Shown here piece by piece: positions 41,844 to 50,270 of a stretch of DNA of 64,000 nucleotides. The notes beneath the pieces are model-generated. The model saw nothing but the letters and a program-made list of their open reading frames with translations, searched no databases and had not been told where the DNA came from. Source of the stretch: Hominisplanchenecus_A murintestinalis (GTDB lineage Bacteria; Bacillota; Clostridia; Lachnospirales; Lachnospiraceae); the NCBI RefSeq assembly GCF_943193015.1, contig NZ_CALPCM010000010.1:33353-97352 (forward strand), written 5' to 3'. The position numbers were made by a program, and so were the translations under genes. The stretch's first letter is position 1; each line of letters starts with the position of its first letter.

Positions 41844-42413
41844 ATGCCGTGGGATATGACAGTTTATGGAACGGGGACAGATGTTTACCACATTGTACAG
41901 TGGTTTTTGATTTACAGTATCCTTGGGTGGTGCGTGGAGTCGATTTACATGTCGATTTGTGAAAAGCGGCTGGTGAACAGGGGATTTATTTTCGGACCTA
42001 TTTGTCCGATTTATGGGTTTGGAGCGGTGGGGGCGTATCTTCTGCTCCGTCCTCTGGAGGGGAATTATGTAGGGTTGTACATATTGGGCAGCATAGGCGC
42101 TACGTTTTTTGAGTTTTTAGTTGCGAAGCTGATGATTCGCATCTTGGGGGCAGTCTGGTGGGATTACACAGAGAAGCCGTTTAATTACAAGGGAATCATC
42201 TGCCTGGAGAGTACTCTTGCGTGGGGGCTGTACACAATCTGCCTGTTTGGCTTTTTGCATAAAGGTGTGATGGCCTTTGCGGACACATATTCGTTTGATG
42301 TTGGATGTGTCCTGGCTGTGATTTTGATTGTATATTATTTTGTGGATTTTTCAGTACATATGTATAGAGCGAAGAAAGGGGTGCCTGTACAAAAGGGCAT
42401 CCGTATTTCATAA
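41844..42413 (+). CDS. Putative ABC-transporter type IV/CmpB-like membrane protein
   Basis: A 189-residue membrane protein with five or six hydrophobic helices. The pattern WFLIYSILGWCVESIYMSI, NRGFIFGPICPIYGFGA and ATFFEFLVAKLM matches the widespread Firmicutes family annotated as putative ABC transporter permease (COG4905, CmpB-like). No ATPase gene is next to it, so the transporter label is doubtful. The ATG at 41844 follows TTAGGAGAGG; the frame is open to 41781 but without a site. The 3' end is 10 bases before the dacF hairpin. Confidence 0.82.
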   Translation: MPWDMTVYGTGTDVYHIVQWFLIYSILGWCVESIYMSICEKRLVNRGFIFGPICPIYGFGAVGAYLLLRPLEGNYVGLYILGSIGATFFEFLVAKLMIRILGAVWWDYTEKPFNYKGIICLESTLAWGLYTICLFGFLHKGVMAFADTYSFDVGCVLAVILIVYYFVDFSVHMYRAKKGVPVQKGIRIS

Positions 42414-42422
42414 CGATGGTAT

Positions 42423-42479
42423 AAACCGCTCCTTTGTCTACTATAATTTACATAGAAGACGGAATAGGAGCGGTTTTTT
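42423..42479 (+). promoter_or_regulatory. Hairpin covering the dacF ribosome binding site
   Basis: AAACCGCTCCT (42423-42433) and AGGAGCGGTTT (42466-42476) are perfect 11-bp complements with a 32-base loop, ending in six T directly before the ATG at 42480. The right arm contains the AGGAG site of dacF, so read-through RNA from upstream would hide it or terminate. The loop carries TATAAT (42442-42447), preceded by GTATA (42419-42423) 18 bases before it, and RNA started after it would lack the left arm and leave the site free. Confidence 0.7.
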
Positions 42480-43640
42480 ATGAAAAAATTTTTGGCAACA
42501 TTACTTGCTGCGCTGATGTTTTTCCAGGGCGTCCTTCCGGTATGCGCGGAGGGAGAGAGCGTTGAGATTGAGTCGCCTTCCGCGATTCTGGTGGAGGCTT
42601 CGACAGGGACGGTGCTTTACGAGAAAGCGGCAGATGAGAAAAGAAGTCCTGCCAGCGTGACAAAAATCATGACGGCACTTTTGATTTTTGAAGCGATTGA
42701 AAGCGGCAAGATAAAGCTTACGGATGAGGCAGTTACGAGCGCCCACGCAAAGTCTATGGGAGGATCCCAGGTTTTTCTGGAAGAGGGAGAGAAGCAGACG
42801 GTAGAGACTCTGATTAAGTGCATTATGATTGCATCGGGGAATGATGCGGCAGTGACTATGGCAGAGCATATCAGCGGCACAGAACAGGAATTCGTAAACC
42901 TGATGAATCGGCGGGCGAAAGAGCTTGGTATGCTGAACACAAATTTTGTGGATTGCTGTGGGTTGACAGAGGATCCAAATCACTATACAACTGCAAGAGA
43001 TATCGCTATTATGTCGCGGGAACTGGTTACACGTTTTCCGCAGATTTATGACTATACGACGGTATGGATGGAAGATATTACCCATGTGACAAGACAGGGG
43101 ACGAAAGTCTTTGGTTTGACGAACACAAACAAGCTGCTGCGAAGCTATGAGGGCTGCAAAGGGCTGAAAACGGGAAGTACCAGTATTGCGAAATACTGCC
43201 TTTCAGCAACTGCTGTCCGAAATGGGATTGAACTAATTAGTGTTATTATGACTGCTCCAAATTCAAAAACCAGATTTGCGAATGCGGCAGCACTGCTGAA
43301 CTATGGGTTTGGAAAATGCGTGCTTTATACAGATGAGAATAAGGACGTACTGCCGGAAATACGGGTGAAGAGGGGCGTGGAAAAGACAGTTCCATGCCGT
43401 TATGAGGGGGAATTTAATTATTTGGATACAGATGGGGCAGATCTCTCAGCGATAAAGAAAGAAATTGTGATGCAGGAGGAAATGGAAGCGCCTCTGTTAA
43501 ATGGCGACAGTGCAGGGGAGGCACAATATTTTCTGAACGGTAAAAAAATCGGTGCGGTAAAACTTTTGGTAGACAAAGACGTAGAGAAAGCGGGATTTTT
43601 TGATTATCTGAAAGAAGCCTGGTATGCGTACCTGTGCTGA
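42480..43640 (+). CDS. dacF: D-alanyl-D-alanine carboxypeptidase DacF
   Basis: A 386-residue secreted PBP5-type enzyme. Signal peptide at about 1-22 (VLPVCAEG cleavage), then SPASVTKIMTALLIFE with catalytic Ser59 and Lys62, SGNDAAVTMAE (SxN) and LKTGSTSIAKYC (KTG, about 227). The C-terminal PBP5-C domain and an amphipathic end (VEKAGFFDYLKEAWYAYL) follow, for membrane attachment. It trims D-Ala from peptidoglycan; dacF homologues are often sporulation-linked. Compare the paralogue at 26280, which has SGA. A hairpin overlaps its binding site. Confidence 0.93.
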   Translation: MKKFLATLLAALMFFQGVLPVCAEGESVEIESPSAILVEASTGTVLYEKAADEKRSPASVTKIMTALLIFEAIESGKIKLTDEAVTSAHAKSMGGSQVFLEEGEKQTVETLIKCIMIASGNDAAVTMAEHISGTEQEFVNLMNRRAKELGMLNTNFVDCCGLTEDPNHYTTARDIAIMSRELVTRFPQIYDYTTVWMEDITHVTRQGTKVFGLTNTNKLLRSYEGCKGLKTGSTSIAKYCLSATAVRNGIELISVIMTAPNSKTRFANAAALLNYGFGKCVLYTDENKDVLPEIRVKRGVEKTVPCRYEGEFNYLDTDGADLSAIKKEIVMQEEMEAPLLNGDSAGEAQYFLNGKKIGAVKLLVDKDVEKAGFFDYLKEAWYAYLC

Positions 43641-43649
43641 ACAGGTGAA

Positions 43650-43678
43650 TTGTATTTTGAGAGAGAGTATGCTATACT
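43650..43678 (+). promoter_or_regulatory. Promoter directly in front of the metallophosphoesterase gene
   Basis: TTGTAT (43650-43655), 17 bp, TATACT (43673-43678) with extended TGC. The A of the ATG at 43685 lies seven bases after the -10, the expected start of transcription, so the message may be leaderless. Confidence 0.7.
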
Positions 43679-43684
43679 CGGGAC

Positions 43685-44494
43685 ATGAAAAAATTTAGAG
43701 TAACCAGATATCAAATACCAATTGATAAAAAGAAATACTGTCTCGAAGGGAAAATAAGGATTGTCCTGTTAAGCGATTTGCACAATGAGAGCTATGGAAA
43801 GAACAATGATGTTCTGATACAAGAAATTCATCGGCAGAAGCCGGATTTGATTGCTGCTGCCGGGGATATGCTTACTTCAGGGGAGCCGGAGGAAGAAGGC
43901 ACGGCGTTGCGGCTTCTGCAGGTATTGGCAGAGAAATATCCGGTGTATTATGGGTATGGAAATCATGAACATCGTATGAAGCTGGACACAGACAGTTTCG
44001 GTTTGCGCTATGAACGTTATGCCGAAGCTGTCCGTGAAGCCGGCGTATTTTTATTGGAAAATGAATGTGTAGATACAACGGTGAAAAATGTGCCGCTGCG
44101 GATTTATGGCCTGCAGCTTCCCTGGAGATTTTACCGGCGGTTTTGTTTTGAAACTCTTTCTCTGGCAGAGCTGGAAACATATTTAGGGAAAGGGACACAG
44201 GAGAGGTATCAGATTCTGCTTGCCCACAACCCCATGTGTTTCGCTGCATATGAGGAATGGGGAGCAGACTTGACGCTGTCCGGGCACCTGCACGGAGGTT
44301 TCCTGCGGCTTCCGTTTTTGGGGGGGATCGTCAGCCCGCAGTGTGTGCCATTTCCGCGGTATGACAGAGGGATATTCGTGAAAAACGGGCACTATATGGC
44401 AGTTAGCGCGGGATTGGGTTCCCATTCAAGGATTCCCCGGATAGGAAATCCGACAGAGCTGGTAGTGGTGGACTTATTCCGGAAGAGATGTTGA
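43685..44494 (+). CDS. Calcineurin-like metallophosphoesterase
   Basis: A 269-residue phosphoesterase with the binuclear metal motifs VLLSDLHNESYG, AAGDMLTSG, GYGNHEHRM, LAHNP and LSGHLHGG. It is of the YkuE-like group, usually membrane-associated enzymes of unknown substrate; no signal peptide is visible. It follows dacF with its own promoter. The ATG has no binding site in front, and no alternative start exists before the first motif, which fits a leaderless message. Confidence 0.87.
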   Translation: MKKFRVTRYQIPIDKKKYCLEGKIRIVLLSDLHNESYGKNNDVLIQEIHRQKPDLIAAAGDMLTSGEPEEEGTALRLLQVLAEKYPVYYGYGNHEHRMKLDTDSFGLRYERYAEAVREAGVFLLENECVDTTVKNVPLRIYGLQLPWRFYRRFCFETLSLAELETYLGKGTQERYQILLAHNPMCFAAYEEWGADLTLSGHLHGGFLRLPFLGGIVSPQCVPFPRYDRGIFVKNGHYMAVSAGLGSHSRIPRIGNPTELVVVDLFRKRC

Positions 44495-44688
44495 ATGAAA
44501 CGATACAGCAGCCAGTATATTACATGGGTCTTGTAACCACATAGCAATGGCGGAACACGGTGTAATTTCGTGGATAAGCGGAACGCATGGCGGAGTAAAT
44601 GTGAACAGTCAGCAACACATTAGCAACAAAAATTCCTGAAAATCCTCATAAAATTCCTGAAAAATTCAACAGGTTGCTTTCAGCAAAA
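44495..44688. other. Gene-free stretch before the exporter operon
   Basis: No gene seen. The only pattern is a direct repeat AAATTCCTGAAAA at about 44630 and 44652, 20 bases apart, which may belong to the regulatory region of the exporter operon. Confidence 0.45.
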
Positions 44689-44735
44689 TCTTAATGAAAT
44701 TTTAAGTAGGACAACGCACAATGCCATGTTATACT
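44689..44735 (+). promoter_or_regulatory. Exporter operon promoter with direct-repeat box
   Basis: TCTTAATGAAA (44689-44699) and TTTTAAGTAGG (44700-44710) are 11-bp direct repeats that end close to the position of a -35 element; TATACT (44730-44735) is the -10. No -35 consensus is present, which fits activation by an OmpR-type regulator. The start codon is about 85 bases downstream. Confidence 0.5.
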
Positions 44736-44782
44736 GGACAAAGAAACATGGCGGGGTGGCCGGGAGGCAGGCGCGTTGTCCT
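44708..44782. repeat. Nested inverted repeat around the exporter -10
   Basis: Outer arms AGGACAACGC (44708-44717) and GCGTTGTCCT (44773-44782) are perfect; inner arms GCCATGTT (44723-44730) and AACATGGC (44745-44752) are perfect too. The -10 TATACT sits in the inner loop. It could be an operator or form a leader structure together with the DNA before the start codon. Confidence 0.55.
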
Positions 44783-44819
44783 GGACGAATGCCAAATATT
44801 GTATAGATGGAGGAAGGCC

Positions 44820-46250
44820 ATGAAAAGAAAGAAAGTGCAGATGATAATCGCAGGTGTGGTGCTGGTGGCCGTGATAGCGGGCGGCGTGTTTTTTACGGTG
44901 TTCAGAGAAGGAGACAGTTCAGGGGGGAATCCTGACAGTGCGGTTTATGTAGATTCCGTGGCGGAGCTTTGCGGGCTTGGCAGCGGGAATGGATTGACAG
45001 ACAGGTTCGCGGGAGTTGTGGAGCCGCAAAAAACATGGGAAATAGAGCTTCCCTCTGATAAGAAAGTGGATGAAATCCTGGTTCAGGAAGGGGACGAAGT
45101 CAAGGCGGGAGATAAACTTTTTACATATAATACGGAAGAAATGGAAGAAAATCTGGCGCAGGCAGAGATTGATTTGGATCGTCTGGCAAACGAGATTGAC
45201 CAGACGAAGGAGCAGATTGTTTCTCTGAAAAAAGAGAAAGCAAATGCATCTGCAGATTCCCAGCTCAGCTACACGACGCAGATTAATTCGGCGGAAAATG
45301 AAATAAAGAGAAAAGAGTACGAACAGAAAAGCAAGCAGATGGAAATTGGAAAACTAAAAAACAGCATTGCGAACGCTGAGGTAACGAGTGAGATAGATGG
45401 CGTGGTGAAATCAGTCAATTCTATCGAGAACCCGGAAGTGAATTCTATGACGGGAGAAGCGGAGCCTTTTATGACAGTGCTGGCAACCGGAAATTTCCGC
45501 ATTAAAGGGACAGTCAATGAACAGAATATGTCGGCAGTCATAGAGGGGCAGCCGGTAATTATTCATTCAAGGGTAGATGACACGACTTGGAAAGGAACCA
45601 TGACGGCTGTAGATTTGGAGAAGCCGGAGAAAAACGGAGGTATGATGTACGCCAGCTCGGATGGCGGTACGGAGAATTCCAGCAATTATCCTTTTTATGT
45701 AGAACTGGAAACGGCTGAAGGACTTATGCTCGGACAGCATGTGTATATGGAGATGGATCATGGACAGGATGAGCCGAAGGAAGGCATGTGGCTGGACAGT
45801 TACTATATTGTCCAGGAGGAGAATGACGCTTATGTATGGGCAGCTACGTCGAAGGATAAGATGGAAAAGCGCTCAGTGTCCCTGGGAGAGTTTGATGAGG
45901 AGCTTCAGAAATACCAGATTCTGGACGGTTTAGCAGAGGAGGATTACATCGCATTTCCGGATGAATCGATTCAGGAAGGAGACAATGCGGTGAAGAATAT
46001 AGACCAGGCGCCTGAGATGGGAGACATGGGCGGCATGGGAAATAATGAAGTTCCAGAGTTTGACGCTGCCCCGGCAGGCAGAGGAAGTGATGAGCCGGTT
46101 GATGATGAAGATGAGCCGTCAGATGAAGAAATCTATGACGGTGATGCAGACTTAGGAGATCCGGGTGCATCTGGCGGTGTTGACGCGATTCAGGATGTAG
46201 AAACGATTGACGGCAGCGCCGTATTTGGAAATGGATTGGAGGAAGAATAG
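44820..46250 (+). CDS. HlyD/MacA-type adaptor protein 1 of ABC exporter
   Basis: A 476-residue protein with one N-terminal helix (about 8-25) and an external part of the membrane-fusion type. Lipoyl halves (VDEILVQEGDEVKAGDKLFTY and VTSEIDGVVKSVNS) flank a helical hairpin (about 100-185); a beta-barrel (FRIKGTVNEQNMSAVIEGQPV) follows. The last 85 residues are very acidic with Gly/Met/Asp. ATG at 44820 follows GGAGGAAGG; an upstream in-frame codon lies within the promoter region. It is the first gene of a four-gene operon; its stop overlaps the ATPase start. Confidence 0.87.
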   Translation: MKRKKVQMIIAGVVLVAVIAGGVFFTVFREGDSSGGNPDSAVYVDSVAELCGLGSGNGLTDRFAGVVEPQKTWEIELPSDKKVDEILVQEGDEVKAGDKLFTYNTEEMEENLAQAEIDLDRLANEIDQTKEQIVSLKKEKANASADSQLSYTTQINSAENEIKRKEYEQKSKQMEIGKLKNSIANAEVTSEIDGVVKSVNSIENPEVNSMTGEAEPFMTVLATGNFRIKGTVNEQNMSAVIEGQPVIIHSRVDDTTWKGTMTAVDLEKPEKNGGMMYASSDGGTENSSNYPFYVELETAEGLMLGQHVYMEMDHGQDEPKEGMWLDSYYIVQEENDAYVWAATSKDKMEKRSVSLGEFDEELQKYQILDGLAEEDYIAFPDESIQEGDNAVKNIDQAPEMGDMGGMGNNEVPEFDAAPAGRGSDEPVDDEDEPSDEEIYDGDADLGDPGASGGVDAIQDVETIDGSAVFGNGLEEE

Positions 46251-46939
46251 TGATACTAGAATTGAACCATATCTATAAAGATTATGTCCAGGGCAGTATG
46301 GTGGTTCCGGTATTAAAGGATGTGACGCTCCATGTGGAAGAAGGCGAATATGTGGCAATCATGGGGCCTTCCGGTTCCGGAAAATCTACGCTGATGAATA
46401 TCGTGGGCTGCCTGGATTTACCCACAAAAGGAGAATATAAGCTGGACGGCGTAGACGTGCTGCTCCAGAAAGAAAATGAGCTGGCAGATATCCGGCTGAA
46501 TAAAATCGGGTTTGTATTTCAGACTTTCCAGCTTCTGCCGAGGCAGACGGCGCTGGAGAACGTGGCATTACCTTTAATTTATGCAGGAATTTCCAAGAAG
46601 GAGCGGAACAGGCTCGCGGCGGAGGCGCTGGACAGAGTGGGTTTATCCGACCGTCTCTCGTTCGTCCCAAACCAGCTGTCAGGAGGGCAGAAACAGAGGG
46701 TGGCGATTGCCAGAGCCATGGTAAATAAACCGAAAATCCTGCTGGCGGACGAACCTACGGGAGCTTTGGATTCAAAATCGGGAAAACAAGTTATGGAGTT
46801 GTTTGCAAAGCTGAATGAAGAGGGAGTGACAGTCATTATGATTACGCATGACGGCGAGATTGCCCGTCATGCCGGAAGGACAGTGGATATTTTTGATGGA
46901 GAAATTTCTGAACGGACGCAAGAGGAGGTGACTCTATGA
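46250..46939 (+). CDS. MacB/LolD-type ABC transporter ATPase
   Basis: A 229-residue ATPase. Walker A GPSGSGKSTLMNIVG (about 36-50), Q-loop FVFQTFQLLPRQTALENV, signature LSGGQKQRVAIARAM (about 141-155), Walker B ILLADEPTGALD and switch MITHDGEIARHA. This is the MacB/LolD/FtsE group that drives mechanotransmission exporters. GTG start overlaps the first adaptor's stop (TAGTG); its own stop overlaps the next gene by ATGA. Partner is the permease at 48777. Confidence 0.95.
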   Translation: MILELNHIYKDYVQGSMVVPVLKDVTLHVEEGEYVAIMGPSGSGKSTLMNIVGCLDLPTKGEYKLDGVDVLLQKENELADIRLNKIGFVFQTFQLLPRQTALENVALPLIYAGISKKERNRLAAEALDRVGLSDRLSFVPNQLSGGQKQRVAIARAMVNKPKILLADEPTGALDSKSGKQVMELFAKLNEEGVTVIMITHDGEIARHAGRTVDIFDGEISERTQEEVTL

Positions 46940-48765
46940 AAAGGAAAACACTTATAGCGGTCGGCGTAGGGGCGGCTGTCCTGGTAATCGGCGGTGGATA
47001 TGGCGTTTACCATATCGTGAAGAGCAATGCGGATCCTGTGGAAGTTATTTCCGTATCCAGTCTGAATTCGGGCTGGTGGGGAGACGGGACTTCTACTTCC
47101 GGTATGATTACAGCAAATGCGAACCAGGAAGTTCATCTTACAGATGGGGAAGTTATTGATAAGGTGTATGTAAAAGAAGGGGACAAAGTAAAGATTGGCG
47201 ATAAACTTCTCGCTTATGATACAACGCTGCTGGAACTTGATCTGGAATCGGAAAAGCTGGATCGGCAGTCTATTAAACTGAAGATCAAGGCAGCGCAGCA
47301 GGAGCTGGAGAAATTGAAAAAAATCACCCCGGTAGCGGATAATCAGTATGGCGATGCCTCAGGGAATCATGGGGTGGTTCTTGCAAAAACCAGGATGGTT
47401 ATGACAGCAACGGAAAGTGAGTCAGTGCAGACAGAAACACCTGCGCCGGAGACACAGCCGCCATCGACAGAGCCTGTGCAGACAGAGACGCCTCCGCCGG
47501 AAACGTTTGCACCGGAAACACAGCCGGAAACACAGCCAAGCGGGGAAGTTCCAGGACCGGAGCAGGAGACAGAGAGTGAGAAATCTCCGCTTGGCCAGGT
47601 AAAAGCATATAAAAAGCTGAATTATGATTCCAAGCCTTATAAGGGCACGGGGACGAAAGATGACCCATATATATTTTTCTGTAAAGAGGGCACGACAATT
47701 TATGCGTCTTTTATGAATAAAATACTGGGCTTTAATGAACTGGGAACTTCACGAAAAAATGGAGGAATGAACGGAGACGGAGAAGGAAGTTATGCAATCC
47801 TTGAAATTCGGGAAGGTGATTCCGTGAACGGCGGGTTTGTGAAGTCTATCAGTATCAACGGTACGGTGAAAGCAGATAAACCTTATGCACCGGATATTAC
47901 CTGGACATTCGGGAGCGACGGTGTGACGAAAAATGTGCCGCAGATAGACGAGCCGGAAACGGAAGAGCCTGATGACCCGGGCGATGATATATGGGGCGGG
48001 GATGATTTTGGCGATGACGTTTATACAGTGACAGAACTGAAGGAAGCCATTAAAGAAAAAGAAGATGAAATTAAAGATTTGAAGCTGGATTTGCGGGAAG
48101 CAAACATCCGGGTGAAGCAGGCGAAACGTAAGACGGATGCGGCAGTTGTGAAAGCGTCTATTAACGGCATTGTGAAGGCTGTGGGGGATCCGAAAGTGGG
48201 TGAAGTGGATGGAAAAGCTTTTATATCTGTCACCAGCAACGAAGGAATGTATGTGAGGGGGACGATTAACGAGCTGAAACTGGGCGAGGTAAAAGTCGGC
48301 ACTACCATGACAGGGATGTCCTATGAGAGCGGTATGAGCTTTACTGCGGAAATCACGGAGATTTCAGAATATCCGGATACGGAAAATAATTATTATAACA
48401 GCGGTGAACCTACGGGATCCCAATATCCCTTTATGGCATATATCGAAGATTCCACGGGGCTCACGAATATGGAGTGGGTGGATCTGACCCTGGATGGGAA
48501 TACCGGAGGGAATAGTTCTGCAATCTACCTGTACAAAGCTTATATCCGTTCAGAGAACGGGCAGAGTTATGTGTATAAGGCAGATGAAAACAACCGTCTG
48601 GTGAAGCAGTATGTAAAGACAGGAGCTACAGTTTATTCTACGAATATCGAAATAAAAAGCGGGCTGAGCCTGGAGGATAACATTGCGTTTCCGTATGGAA
48701 AGAACGTGACAGAAGGCGCAAAAGTAAAAATAGATGAAGACGAAGCCGGCGAAGTGCCGGAATAG
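46936..48765 (+). CDS. HlyD/MacA-type adaptor protein 2 with inserted domain
   Basis: A 609-residue adaptor with one N-terminal helix (about 5-26). The first lipoyl half (VIDKVYVKEGDKVKIGDKLLAY, about 72-93) and helix (about 95-132) are separated from the second helix (about 365-408) and half (VVKASINGIVKAVGDPKVGE) by about 230 residues: a Pro/Thr/Glu-rich linker (155-225), a probable beta-rich domain (226-345, with YKGTGTKDDPYIFFCKEGT) and an acidic link. Normal adaptors have a plain hairpin. The remainder is beta-barrel and membrane-proximal domain. The insert would reach out to the cell wall. Starts with ATGA overlap. Confidence 0.83.
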   Translation: MKRKTLIAVGVGAAVLVIGGGYGVYHIVKSNADPVEVISVSSLNSGWWGDGTSTSGMITANANQEVHLTDGEVIDKVYVKEGDKVKIGDKLLAYDTTLLELDLESEKLDRQSIKLKIKAAQQELEKLKKITPVADNQYGDASGNHGVVLAKTRMVMTATESESVQTETPAPETQPPSTEPVQTETPPPETFAPETQPETQPSGEVPGPEQETESEKSPLGQVKAYKKLNYDSKPYKGTGTKDDPYIFFCKEGTTIYASFMNKILGFNELGTSRKNGGMNGDGEGSYAILEIREGDSVNGGFVKSISINGTVKADKPYAPDITWTFGSDGVTKNVPQIDEPETEEPDDPGDDIWGGDDFGDDVYTVTELKEAIKEKEDEIKDLKLDLREANIRVKQAKRKTDAAVVKASINGIVKAVGDPKVGEVDGKAFISVTSNEGMYVRGTINELKLGEVKVGTTMTGMSYESGMSFTAEITEISEYPDTENNYYNSGEPTGSQYPFMAYIEDSTGLTNMEWVDLTLDGNTGGNSSAIYLYKAYIRSENGQSYVYKADENNRLVKQYVKTGATVYSTNIEIKSGLSLEDNIAFPYGKNVTEGAKVKIDEDEAGEVPE

Positions 48766-48776
48766 GAGGTGGAAGC

Positions 48777-50036
48777 ATGTTAGAAAATATACGGTTATCC
48801 TTACAGGGAGTGTGGTCGCACAAAATGCGTTCATTTCTGACGATGCTCGGTATCATTATCGGTATTGCCTCCATCATTTCTATTGTATCGACGATTCAGG
48901 GTACGAATGAGCAGATTAAAGAAAATCTCCTGGGAGCCGGAAATAATACGGTGAACGTGCGTATTTATCAGGGTGACTGGCCCTATGAATTCTATGATTA
49001 TAGCCCCGCGCCACAGGGAATTCCGGTAATCAGTGAGGAAGTACGGCAGCAGATTGAAGATTTAGATGAGGTGGAAAGTGTAACGCTGTACAACAGCCGT
49101 GCTTATGCAGAAGGCGTCTTTTATCGGGATAAAGGGCTGAAGGGCGCAAATGTGCTGGGGGTAACTGAGAATTATTTTTCTACCTGTGGCTACATGGTAC
49201 GTACAGGGCGGCAGTTCCTGGAAGAAGATTTTACGAACTTCCATAAGGTAGCGATTTTGGATCAGACAGCAGCGAGCAGTTTGTTTCAGGAAGAGAGCGC
49301 CCTGGGAAAAACAATTGAGATTAAAGGCGAGCCATTTACGGTTGTCGGGGTGGCGCAGAAGAAAGATGAGTTTGAACCAGTCATTAACAGCATGGAAGAT
49401 TATGAGACATATATGGGAGAGCAGGCCAGCGGTATCGTGTATCTGCCTGCGTCTGCCTGGGGAATTGTCTACCAGTATGACGAGCCGCAGAATGTGGTCG
49501 TGAAAGCGACGAGCGTGGACGCTATGACGAAGGCGGGGAAAAAGACGGCGGATATCCTGAATCCGTACCTGTCTGTGTCAGATTCGGAGATTAAGTACAA
49601 GTCAAAGGACGTGCTGGAACAGGCGAAAGACCAGCAGGCGCTCAGTGAGGCGACAAATATTCAGCTCATTTGGATCGCCAGCATTTCTCTTTTAGTAGGA
49701 GGTATCGGCGTTATGAATATTATGCTGGTATCTGTTACAGAGCGAACCAGTGAGATTGGATTGAAAAAGGCAATCGGGGCGAAGAAGAAGAGGATCTTGG
49801 GGCAGTTCCTGACAGAAGCCGCGGTGTTGACCAGCATGGGAGGAATTGTTGGCGTGGCGGCAGGAATCGTCATGGCGGAAGTAATATCAAAAATGGCGGA
49901 TATTCCGGTGGCGATTAGCATCCCGTCCATTATTGTGTCTGTGCTGTTCTCTATGTTGATTGGAATCATTTTCGGCCTGCTGCCATCTATAAAGGCAGCA
50001 AATCTGAACCCGATTGACGCCCTGCGTCACGAGTAA
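48777..50036 (+). CDS. MacB-like ABC transporter permease (FtsX family)
   Basis: A 419-residue permease: helix 1 (about 17-38), a large external domain (about 40-285), three C-terminal helices with GGIGVMNIMLVSVTERTSEIGLKKAIGAKKK, the FtsX/MacB signature. It starts with LENIRLSLQGVWSHKMRSFLTMLGIIIGIA, typical of MacB. With the ATPase it gives a MacB-like exporter split into two chains. GGAGGTGG precedes the ATG. Substrate unknown; antimicrobial peptides or lipids are typical for the family. Confidence 0.94.
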   Translation: MLENIRLSLQGVWSHKMRSFLTMLGIIIGIASIISIVSTIQGTNEQIKENLLGAGNNTVNVRIYQGDWPYEFYDYSPAPQGIPVISEEVRQQIEDLDEVESVTLYNSRAYAEGVFYRDKGLKGANVLGVTENYFSTCGYMVRTGRQFLEEDFTNFHKVAILDQTAASSLFQEESALGKTIEIKGEPFTVVGVAQKKDEFEPVINSMEDYETYMGEQASGIVYLPASAWGIVYQYDEPQNVVVKATSVDAMTKAGKKTADILNPYLSVSDSEIKYKSKDVLEQAKDQQALSEATNIQLIWIASISLLVGGIGVMNIMLVSVTERTSEIGLKKAIGAKKKRILGQFLTEAAVLTSMGGIVGVAAGIVMAEVISKMADIPVAISIPSIIVSVLFSMLIGIIFGLLPSIKAANLNPIDALRHE

Positions 50037-50043
50037 AAAGAAC

Positions 50044-50072
50044 TTGCATTTTTTGAAAGGCTATGCTATAAT
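50044..50072 (+). promoter_or_regulatory. rpmE promoter with long leader
   Basis: TTGCAT (50044-50049), 17 bp, TATAAT (50067-50072) with extended TGC; seven bases after the exporter permease stop. The start of rpmE is about 190 bases downstream. The leader has a hairpin CCGCA/TGCGG (about 50200-50220). An in-frame extension of rpmE is possible but unlike the family. Confidence 0.75.
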
Positions 50073-50270
50073 GCAATCGCTGTTTATATGATGCGTGTTT
50101 TATGGCATACAGCGTAACTGTAGGGACTTACAGGGGTAGTCCGGGATATCTTGCTGTGGAAACAGGAGGAGCAGCATTGGCCGGAAACAGGTTTGTATAC
50201 CGCAGAAAATAGGTTTTGCGGAGGAAATACAGATAAGCAGTTCACGAATAATAAAAATGAGGTGAAAATC

